From NCBI GenBank assembly GCA_003242315.1, contig QGUY01000251.1:1-5828 (forward strand): 5,828 bases of DNA. The letters are read 5' to 3'. The notes beneath the pieces were generated by a model. The model did no database searches, was not told the origin of the DNA, and was given only the letters and a program-made list of their open reading frames with translations. This document shows, one piece after another, positions 1-5,133 of this stretch (the stretch's first letter is position 1; each line of letters opens with the position of its first letter). Source of the stretch: Bacteroidota bacterium. GTDB lineage: Bacteria > Bacteroidota > Bacteroidia > Cytophagales > Cyclobacteriaceae. Position numbers and translations under genes: made by a program.

Positions 1-159
1 GCGCGCTGGAGCTACGACGCTATGCGCGAGCGGCGCCGCGCCGAACTCGACGCGCACCGGGCCGAGCGCGATGCCCACGAGGCCGAAGTGCGCGCCGCGC
101 GCGCCGAAGGTGCCGCCGCGGCGACGATGAGTAATACTGTGATGAAAAAAGTCGTGTAA
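1..159 (+). CDS. C-terminal fragment of an unrecognised GC-rich, charged helical protein
   Basis: Frame +1 is open from the window edge to a TAA at 157-159, giving 52 codons whose 5' part is outside the window. I do not recognise the family. The peptide starts ARWSYDAMRERRRAEL and is rich in Ala, Arg, Glu, Asp and His with almost no bulky hydrophobic residues, so a solvent-exposed helix or coiled-coil tail is likely. About 35 of the first 40 codons end in G or C while second positions are mixed, which is the signature of real coding sequence in this frame from a high-GC genome. The last ten or so codons (from about 127: TMSNTVMKKVV) use AT-rich codons and look like a different sequence, so the true end of the GC-rich gene may be missing and this stop may be accidental. 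Base composition is unlike every other gene here. It could be a transferred segment or an assembly join. Confidence is fair for coding and nil for function. Confidence 0.5.
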   Translation, partial: ARWSYDAMRERRRAELDAHRAERDAHEAEVRAARAEGAAAATMSNTVMKKVV

Positions 160-164
160 CGCAC

Positions 165-191
165 CTGAAATGGGAAATGGCCCTGTTTCAG
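165..191. terminator. Hairpin between convergent genes, possible terminator
   Basis: CTGAAA (165-170) pairs with TTTCAG (186-191), and GGG (172-174) pairs with CCC (181-183), with a small asymmetric internal bulge and a six-base loop. It lies six bases after the plus-strand stop and about 70 bases after the minus-strand transketolase stop, where transcripts from both sides should end. Neither strand has a T run directly after the stem; the minus strand reaches TTTTTT only about 14 bases later (at 145-150). It is therefore a plausible but non-canonical bidirectional terminator. Confidence 0.3.
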
Positions 192-212
192 CAGTATAAC
201 GAATCCTGCTGA
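188..212. repeat. Inverted repeat TCAGCAG / CTGCTGA
   Basis: TCAGCAG (188-194) and CTGCTGA (206-212) form a perfect 7-bp stem with an 11-base AT-rich loop. The left arm shares bases with the right arm of the hairpin at 165-191, so the two structures are mutually exclusive. A third weak pair, GAAAAG (233-238) and CTTTTC (253-258), lies closer to the transketolase stop. Together these suggest 3'-end structure for the minus-strand transcript. No protein-binding site is recognised. Confidence 0.3.
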
Positions 213-261
213 GGTTGCGTGTCAACATGCAAGAAAAGTGCCGGTATCGACGCTTTTCAGA

Positions 262-1110
262 CTAGTAGTCGCCGATCGTCTCCTCGAGTTGAGCCAGCGC
301 CTGGGCAAGCTGGGCGTCATCGGGCGCGATGCCGTGCCATTTGTGTGAGCCCTCCATGAAATCAACGCCCTTGCCCATCACGGTGTTCATGATGTTGATA
401 ACAGGTTTGCCGCGTTTCGCCAGTGCGCGGGCGTTTTCCAGGGATTTGATCGTCATTTCCAGGTCGTTACCATCAAACTCCTGGACTTCCCAACCAAAAG
501 CTTCGTATTTTTTTCGCAGGTCGCGCAGGTCCAAAACCTCTTTTGTAGGGCCATCGATCTGTTGGCCATTGTGATCGACGGTTGCAATCAGATTATCGAC
601 CTTGTGGTGCACAGCATAGGCCGCTGCTTCCCAAATCTGGCCTTCGTCCTGTTCGCCGTCACCCATGAGCACGTACACAAACCTGTCGTCACCATTCAGT
701 TTCTTAGCCTGCGCTGCGCCGATGGCGACTGACAAGCCTTGACCCAGGGAACCGGAAGCGACCCTGACACCGGGGAGGTGTTCGTGCGTTGCAGGATGCC
801 CCTGCAGCCTTGAATTGATGCGTCGGAAGGTTGCAAGCTCTGATACGTCGAAGTATCCCGCCCGCGCGAGCGTGGCATACCATACGGGTGAGATATGCCC
901 GTTCGACAGAAAGAACAGGTCCTCGCCATGTCCTTCCATATTAAACTTCGGATCGTGCTTCATTATGTGGAAATAAAGCGCGACGAAGAATTCAGTACAT
1001 CCAAGAGAACCGCCGGGGTGACCTGACTGGCAGGCGTGAACCATGCGAACGATATCGCGACGGATTTGAGTGCAAAGTTTCTTTAGCTTATCGAGATCGG
1101 GCTGGGCCAT
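262..1110 (-). CDS. Transketolase, N-terminal (thiamine diphosphate-binding) subunit
   Basis: This encodes the PP half of a split transketolase, cytosolic, which with a separate C-terminal subunit would transfer two-carbon ketol units between sugar phosphates in the non-oxidative pentose phosphate pathway. From the chosen start the protein is 282 residues, normal for the half-length family. Visible motifs are GHPGGS (H31), ASGSLGQGLS near 118-127, and the thiamine diphosphate/Mg motif starting GDGEQDEG at 150-157 and ending at D179-N181, followed by QIDG and the late KWHG near 257-260. The open frame extends upstream to a TTG at 1170, but those 20 residues (MPNEIWSVVG...) are not family-like and cover the probable promoter. 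The ATG at 1110 (MAQPDLDKL) in the context TTGAAAATG is preferred. The stop is TAG at 262-264. The upstream peroxiredoxin gene ends 80 bases before. The expected C-terminal subunit gene is not downstream. A 1-deoxyxylulose-5-phosphate synthase-like enzyme is unlikely because length and motifs fit transketolase. Confidence 0.93.
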   Translation of the reverse strand: MAQPDLDKLKKLCTQIRRDIVRMVHACQSGHPGGSLGCTEFFVALYFHIMKHDPKFNMEGHGEDLFFLSNGHISPVWYATLARAGYFDVSELATFRRINSRLQGHPATHEHLPGVRVASGSLGQGLSVAIGAAQAKKLNGDDRFVYVLMGDGEQDEGQIWEAAAYAVHHKVDNLIATVDHNGQQIDGPTKEVLDLRDLRKKYEAFGWEVQEFDGNDLEMTIKSLENARALAKRGKPVINIMNTVMGKGVDFMEGSHKWHGIAPDDAQLAQALAQLEETIGDY

Positions 1111-1125
1111 TTTCAAGTGTTTGCG

Positions 1126-1157
1126 CGAATATAATCGCCGCCCCACCACGCTCCAAA
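1126..1157 (-). promoter_or_regulatory. Bacteroidota-type promoter for the transketolase gene
   Basis: On the minus strand TTTG (1154-1157) is followed after 20 bases by TATATTCG (1126-1133), close to the Bacteroidota consensus TTTG - 17 to 23 bases - TAnnTTTG (one mismatch in the -7 box). A transcript would begin about 6-8 bases further on, near 1119, leaving a leader of roughly ten bases before the ATG at 1110. This is the main reason to reject the longer TTG start at 1170. It also means the gene can be transcribed separately from the peroxidase operon upstream. Confidence 0.5.
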
Positions 1158-1190
1158 TTTCGTTGGGCAATGTTACACCTGCATCTGCGC

Positions 1191-1703
1191 CTATTTCTTC
1201 TTCCGGGCTACAGTCTTCTTGACGGCTGGTTTCTTTTGCGGCGCGGCGGCTGCATCCAAGATTTGCGCTGCGTGATCTTTTGTATTGACCTTATCGATAA
1301 TGCGCTCGATGACGCCCTTTTCATCGATAACGAACGTCTTGCGGGCTGTGCCCATGTACTTGCGGCCGTATAATGATTTTTCAACCCAGGTTCCGTAAAG
1401 ATTGTGAACCTTTTTATCGGGATCGGACAGGAGCCTGAAGGGGAGACGTTCTTTGGCAATAAACTTTTGGTGAGATTCTTCCGAATCCGTGCTGATGCCC
1501 AGCACTTCATAGCCAGCTTTGGTCAGCGCCTTATAGTTGTCGCGCAGGTTGCAGGCTTCGTTCGTACATCCCGGCGTCATATCGCGGGGATAGAAGTATA
1601 GTACAACCTTTTGCCCGCGGAACGAGGATAACTTAACGGTCTTGCCATCCTGGTCAGTCGCGGTAAAGTCAGGCGCTTTATCGCCGGCCTTTAATTCCTT
1701 CAT
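1191..1703 (-). CDS. bcp: Thioredoxin-dependent peroxiredoxin, BCP/PrxQ type, with basic C-terminal tail
   Basis: This is a cytosolic thiol peroxidase that reduces hydrogen peroxide and organic hydroperoxides using thioredoxin as electron donor. The 170-residue protein has the thioredoxin fold of the AhpC/TSA family. LYFYPRDMTPGCTNEAC holds the peroxidatic cysteine C46 and, five residues on, C51 as the probable resolving cysteine, the spacing typical of BCP/PrxQ. Other family features are the GDKAPDF start, LLSDPDKKVH near 91-100, the GTWVEK/GRKYMG segment, and FVIDEKG near 124-130. The family normally ends near TKDHAAQILD (residue 150); here about 20 residues follow, rich in Ala, Pro, Lys and Arg with eight basic and no acidic residues. 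The ATG (1701-1703) overlaps the TGA of the M23 peptidase gene as ATGA, so translation is probably coupled and the two are in one operon. No Shine-Dalgarno sequence is visible. Confidence 0.96.
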   Translation of the reverse strand: MKELKAGDKAPDFTATDQDGKTVKLSSFRGQKVVLYFYPRDMTPGCTNEACNLRDNYKALTKAGYEVLGISTDSEESHQKFIAKERLPFRLLSDPDKKVHNLYGTWVEKSLYGRKYMGTARKTFVIDEKGVIERIIDKVNTKDHAAQILDAAAAPQKKPAVKKTVARKKK

Positions 1704-3640
1704 TGTATTGTTTGTCTGAAGACCTGGGTGTTGCCCGCGTTGTCGCGAACGGTAAGCACGAATTCGCCCCTTAAGGGTTGGGATTTATCCAGCTTTTCAG
1801 ACCACAGCGATCCCGACTTGGCGTCGTAGTGCATCAGCAACCACTCGCCGGCAATTGTTGCCTCGTAGGAACTGATTCCCGAAAGGTCGTCGCCTATGCG
1901 GAAACGCGCTACTGAACTGTTAACCGCGACAGGCCGAATAGTCGGCGCAATGCTGTCAGTCAGTACCGTGAATTCTCCAAACTCCCGCGTTTGAAAAGAA
2001 ATCCGGCCATTGGTGAATGCACCGCCAAGGTATGTTTTCCTATTGCCTTCTATGCGGTAAATCCCGATCTGCTTGCTTCGAAGGTAGAACTTTTTGGTCT
2101 TCAGCGAAACAGAAATATTGTTTCGCAGCGGAACATCCTTGTCGCCGATAACATAAATCTCCGTGCCGTCATCAGGGTTGATCCGATAGGAACTACCAAA
2201 ATACAAGGTGTCGTACAGTGCGTTGGCAGGGAAGGTAATGTCAAGGTCGTCGCTGTAGTATTTGTACTCCACCGATGGCGGGATACGCGATCTGAGATTC
2301 GTGACGTAGCTTTTATCGTTTACAACTACCGAGTCGGGCAACATCTTCCGAAGGTCGACCAGGTATACGACACCGGCATTGTTGCCATAAGCAGGCTCAA
2401 TCTGCACAACTGAGTCGCGCATATACAGAAACGCTTTCTGATCCGTACCCGGCGCCGGTCGTGATGTAACCATCAGCACATTGCCAAGTATTTCACCCGT
2501 TGGGTAAGGTCCTGCCGCGGGCAAATTCTTTACTTGCGCCGAAGGAGGCGAGGGGCGAAGCGTCAGGTTAAGCGTGCTGGTGTTGGCAAATGAATCCTTC
2601 ATCTTTATCTCCACCTTCATGTCGCCTTCACCCTCCACCTTAAGCATTCCACGTGTTGGAGACGACTTGTAATAAGGCAGGGTGTTGCCGTCATCGACAT
2701 AGAGTTTGTAGAACCGCTTTCCTGACGTGTTCAGCGTTTTGTAGTTCATCAGTGTGTGAATGCGCCGTGATTCCGTGATGTCAATCTTTTCGATGGCTTG
2801 CCGGAAGAACGGCCTGTCGTTTACCGACACGTCAATGAAGTTCACACCACCGTAGAAGGGGTCGCGCGCCCTGAATTTGTCTTTTGCAAGAAGCTCGATT
2901 CCTATCGTTCCATGAGCGAGTATCGGCGTGCGGAGAGTGTACGTGTTGCCACTTCGGTAGGCGTAAAATTCAAATCGACCAAATCGATCGTTGATACGGG
3001 CATCAGGATCCAGGGTGATGAGCGCTACCTTTTCTACCACGGGGGGAGCATCGTCAATGATTTCCTCGAAGCCGAAGTCGAGGGGATTAAGCGCATGGTT
3101 GTTGCGGTCGCGTATATCAAAGTGCAGGTGAGGCCCGCCTGAGCTCCCGGTATTGCCGGAAATGCCGATGAGTTCACCTTGTTCTACGGGGAATTCGTTT
3201 TTGTTTGGCCACAGGTCGATGTAGAATGTCTTTTTCCTGTATTGCTCTTTTCGAACATAATCGGCCAGGCGATCGACGAAGCGGTCCAGGTGGGCATACA
3301 CGGTAGTGTTTCCATCGGGATGGGTGATGTATATCACATTACCAAATCCCGTGGGGCTCATTCCGATGCGCGAAACATAGCCCGACTTGCTCGCGACAAC
3401 CGGAAGACCGATCTGGTTATTGGTGCGGATATCAATGCCTGAGTGAAAGTGACTCGTGCGCAGCTCGCCCATGTTGCCGGCAAGTGATCCAGGTGTACCC
3501 GGGTTAATAGGATATAAATACTTTTCGTCGCGTGTGAACCGCATCTCAGGTTCACTGTACTGAGCCTGCACGCCGGACACGCCAATGCTGAAAGCCAGTA
3601 ACAGAAGGTTACCGGACCTCAAATTCCAAAAGCTTCTCAT
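1700..3640 (-). CDS. Secreted M23 family (LytM-type) metallopeptidase with long C-terminal region
   Basis: Predicted zinc endopeptidase acting on peptidoglycan cross-bridges or stem peptides outside the cytoplasmic membrane. Numbered from the ATG at 3640 the protein has 646 residues. The N terminus is a Sec signal peptide (basic MRSFWNLR, then hydrophobic LLLLAFSIGVSG, probable cleavage after VQA near residue 26). The M23 domain spans roughly 30-190. HSGID supplies H66 and D70 (HxxxD), VYAHL supplies H117, and GPHLHFDIR supplies H171 and H173 (HxH), so all zinc and catalytic residues are present and the enzyme should be active, unlike LytM regulators. The remaining ~450 residues are beta-rich in appearance and resemble the C-terminal part of a Bacteroidota M23 family; I cannot assign named domains, though Ig-like folds would fit. 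The longer frame starts at a TTG (3646); the ATG six bases on is preferred. It overlaps the FAH-family gene upstream by 32 bases and the peroxiredoxin gene downstream by 4, indicating one operon. Confidence 0.93.
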   Translation of the reverse strand: MRSFWNLRSGNLLLLAFSIGVSGVQAQYSEPEMRFTRDEKYLYPINPGTPGSLAGNMGELRTSHFHSGIDIRTNNQIGLPVVASKSGYVSRIGMSPTGFGNVIYITHPDGNTTVYAHLDRFVDRLADYVRKEQYRKKTFYIDLWPNKNEFPVEQGELIGISGNTGSSGGPHLHFDIRDRNNHALNPLDFGFEEIIDDAPPVVEKVALITLDPDARINDRFGRFEFYAYRSGNTYTLRTPILAHGTIGIELLAKDKFRARDPFYGGVNFIDVSVNDRPFFRQAIEKIDITESRRIHTLMNYKTLNTSGKRFYKLYVDDGNTLPYYKSSPTRGMLKVEGEGDMKVEIKMKDSFANTSTLNLTLRPSPPSAQVKNLPAAGPYPTGEILGNVLMVTSRPAPGTDQKAFLYMRDSVVQIEPAYGNNAGVVYLVDLRKMLPDSVVVNDKSYVTNLRSRIPPSVEYKYYSDDLDITFPANALYDTLYFGSSYRINPDDGTEIYVIGDKDVPLRNNISVSLKTKKFYLRSKQIGIYRIEGNRKTYLGGAFTNGRISFQTREFGEFTVLTDSIAPTIRPVAVNSSVARFRIGDDLSGISSYEATIAGEWLLMHYDAKSGSLWSEKLDKSQPLRGEFVLTVRDNAGNTQVFRQTIQ

Positions 3641-4223
3641 TTTCAATATACGCCGTCAACAAATTCCCAATGGTAACAGGACCAACTCCTTTTGGAGTTC
3701 CTGTGAAAATCAAATCACCAACCCGCAGTGTAAAAAATCTGGATATGTACGAAATTATGTAATCGAACGGAAATAACATCAGCGACGTGTTTCCTTTCTG
3801 CTTCAGCACGCCGTCAACGTTGAGATGAAAGTTGATATTCCTGACATCCTTGAAGTCGTGCACGGGTATGAATCGTGGAGATACCGGCGCAGAACCATCA
3901 AAACCTTTGGCGAGATCCCAGGGCAAGCCTTTCTCTTTCAACTTTGACTGAAGGTCACGTGCCGTAAAGTCTACACCAATACCGATGCGATCGTAGTACT
4001 TATGCGCAAACTTCTCTACAATGTTCTTGCCATCTTTTGAAATGCGAATGACGAGTTCTACCTCGTGATGAACATCACTTGAAAAATCGGGATAATAGAA
4101 TGGGGCATTATTTTTGAGAAGTGCCGTATCAGGCTTGGTAAAGATCACCGGCTCATCCGGACGCTGATTGTTCAGTTCCTCGATATGCTCGACGTAGTTT
4201 CTACCGACGGCAAATATTCTCAT
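3609..4223 (-). CDS. Fumarylacetoacetate hydrolase family protein, FAHD1/YcgM-like
   Basis: The 204-residue single-domain protein belongs to the FAH fold. Short bacterial members close to human FAHD1 and E. coli YcgM hydrolyse acylpyruvates or decarboxylate oxaloacetate using Mg or Mn; the exact substrate cannot be read from sequence. Visible features are the start MRIFAVGRNYVEH, FTKPDTALL near 28-36, HHEVELV near 52-58 giving metal-binding E54 and E56, GVDFTARD with D85 as third metal ligand, DLAKGFDGSAPVS near 103-115 with the conserved lysine K106, and GDLIFTGTPKGVGP near 169-182. All active-site landmarks are intact and length is normal. The ATG at 4223 is well placed at the family N terminus; no Shine-Dalgarno sequence precedes it. 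It is the first gene of a minus-strand unit continuing into the M23 peptidase gene with a 32-base overlap, and it is divergent from the M48 gene. Confidence 0.92.
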   Translation of the reverse strand: MRIFAVGRNYVEHIEELNNQRPDEPVIFTKPDTALLKNNAPFYYPDFSSDVHHEVELVIRISKDGKNIVEKFAHKYYDRIGIGVDFTARDLQSKLKEKGLPWDLAKGFDGSAPVSPRFIPVHDFKDVRNINFHLNVDGVLKQKGNTSLMLFPFDYIISYISRFFTLRVGDLIFTGTPKGVGPVTIGNLLTAYIENEKLLEFEVR

Positions 4224-4274
4224 GGGGCTGGGTTTGGGATTGTGCCGGAAATGAGCAAAAATGGCCCGTATTCG

Positions 4275-4282
4275 TATTTTAG
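4275..4282 (+). promoter_or_regulatory. Weak candidate -7 box for the M48 gene
   Basis: TATTTTAG resembles TAnnTTTG and lies 16 bases before the ATG at 4299, a distance matching the short leader proposed for the transketolase gene. No TTG is found at the usual 17-23 base spacing upstream; the nearest (4240-4242) is 32 bases away. It is given as the best candidate in a short divergent intergenic region, with low confidence. Confidence 0.25.
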
Positions 4283-4284
4283 CA

Positions 4285-4317
4285 CAAAATTAGGCGCTAT
4301 GATCAAAAAAGCCACAA
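4285..4317 (-). promoter_or_regulatory. Candidate Bacteroidota-type promoter for the FAH-M23-bcp operon
   Basis: On the minus strand TAATTTTG (4285-4292) matches the -7 consensus TAnnTTTG exactly. A TTG (4315-4317) lies 22 bases upstream. The leader to the ATG at 4223 would be about 55 bases. The -33 element falls inside the first codons of the divergent M48 gene, so the two genes would have overlapping promoters and might interfere with each other. This is motif evidence only. Confidence 0.4.
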
Positions 4318-5099
4318 TTCTGATATTAACCGGTGTTATAGTCTATGCATGTGCTACGGTGCCGATAACCGGTCGCCGGCAGCTCGCAATGGTATCGAAT
4401 TCAGAGATTCTGCCACTGGCCAGTGAACAGTATGAAAAGGTTTTGGATACCAGCCGGCTCTCCACGAATACCCAATATGTCACTATGGTGAAGACTGTGG
4501 GAGCCAGGATCCAAAAGGCGGTGGAGCAATTCATGGCAGAAAAAGGTATGTCCGATCAGCTTGCCGGATTTGAATGGGAATTCAACGTGATCGATGACCC
4601 CAAAACTGTCAACGCCTGGTGTATGCCGGGCGGCAAGGTAGCGTTTTATACAGGCATTATGCCGATCTGCCGCGACGAAGCGGGAGTTGCTGTTGTCATG
4701 GGCCACGAAGTTGCGCACGCCATTGCTAACCACGGAAGGGAACGCATGAGCCAGGGTTTGCTTGCCAATGGACTGCTTGGAACCATCGCTGGAGCTATGG
4801 GACAAAATCCGACGCTGACGCAACAAGTCTTCATGCAGGCCATCGGCGTGGGCACGCAAATCGGTATGCTTTCTTTCTCGCGTCAGCATGAGTCTGAAGC
4901 AGATCGCATAGGTTTGATCTTTATGGCTATCGCCGGCTACGATCCTCATGAAGCTCCAAAGTTCTGGGAACGCATGACCGAGCAGAGCGGCGGCGCGGAA
5001 CCTCCCGAGTGGCTTTCAACGCACCCATCGCATTCAACGCGGATTGCTGATTTGAACAAGGCAATGCCGGAAGCGCTGAAGTACTACAGTAAGCAGTAG
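4299..5099 (+). CDS. M48 family zinc metallopeptidase, envelope lipoprotein (LoiP/YcaL-like)
   Basis: Predicted lipid-anchored zinc protease of the periplasm or outer membrane, of the type that degrades misfolded envelope proteins. From the ATG at 4299 it has 266 residues. MIKKATILILTGVIVYAC is a lipoprotein signal with C18 as the lipidated residue (lipobox VYAC; Tyr at -2 is slightly unusual). It is followed by TVPITGRRQL, typical of these lipoproteins. The PGGKVAFYTG strand lies near 110-119. MGHEVAHAIANHGRER contains the zinc motif HExxH (H136, E137, H140). HESEADRIG supplies the third ligand E198 and D202. WLSTHPSHSTRIADL near 238-252 is the conserved late motif. The frame continues upstream to an ATG at 4185, but that adds 38 residues inside the divergent FAH gene and would bury the lipoprotein signal, so it is rejected. 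The last codons and the TAG lie in a heptamer repeat. The gene is convergent with cysN. Confidence 0.93.
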   Translation: MIKKATILILTGVIVYACATVPITGRRQLAMVSNSEILPLASEQYEKVLDTSRLSTNTQYVTMVKTVGARIQKAVEQFMAEKGMSDQLAGFEWEFNVIDDPKTVNAWCMPGGKVAFYTGIMPICRDEAGVAVVMGHEVAHAIANHGRERMSQGLLANGLLGTIAGAMGQNPTLTQQVFMQAIGVGTQIGMLSFSRQHESEADRIGLIFMAIAGYDPHEAPKFWERMTEQSGGAEPPEWLSTHPSHSTRIADLNKAMPEALKYYSKQ

Positions 5100-5133
5100 G
5101 CAGGGGGCAGTACTGCGTACTTACTGCCTACTG
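5085..5133. repeat. Inverted array of GGCAGTA heptamers between convergent genes
   Basis: Reading in 7-base steps from 5085 gives TACAGTA, AGCAGTA, GGCAGGG and GGCAGTA, four copies of a GGCAGTA-like unit. Its complement follows as TACTGCG (5111-5117), TACTGCC (5122-5128) and TACTGGA (5129-5135). The best stem is a perfect 10-bp pair of CAGTAGGCAG (5094-5103) with CTGCCTACTG (5124-5133). The loop contains the palindrome GCAGTACTGC (5107-5116). Both gene stops (TAG at 5097-5099 on plus and at 5128-5130 on minus) lie inside the stem. No T run follows on either strand, so if it terminates transcription it is not a canonical intrinsic terminator. It resembles small intergenic palindromic repeats. 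Confidence 0.65.

Noticed and set aside
329..574. Plus-strand open frame opposite the transketolase gene
   Set aside because: Shadow of a well-conserved gene; no independent start or motif evidence.
1111..1170. Extension of the transketolase frame to a TTG at 1170
   Set aside because: The extra 20 residues are not family-like and cover a good promoter match that ends just before the ATG at 1110.
1991..2413. 140-residue plus-strand open frame, and others at 2798-3142 and 3179-3442
   Set aside because: All are opposite the M23 peptidase gene, have no recognisable motifs, and are best explained as antisense shadows.
4185..4298. Extension of the M48 frame to an ATG at 4185
   Set aside because: It would overlap the divergent FAH gene start and place 38 residues before a clear lipoprotein signal that starts at 4299.
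4401..4949. 182-residue minus-strand open frame inside the M48 gene
   Set aside because: It lies wholly opposite a gene with an intact HExxH zinc motif and family-wide conservation, and its translation shows no recognisable motif.
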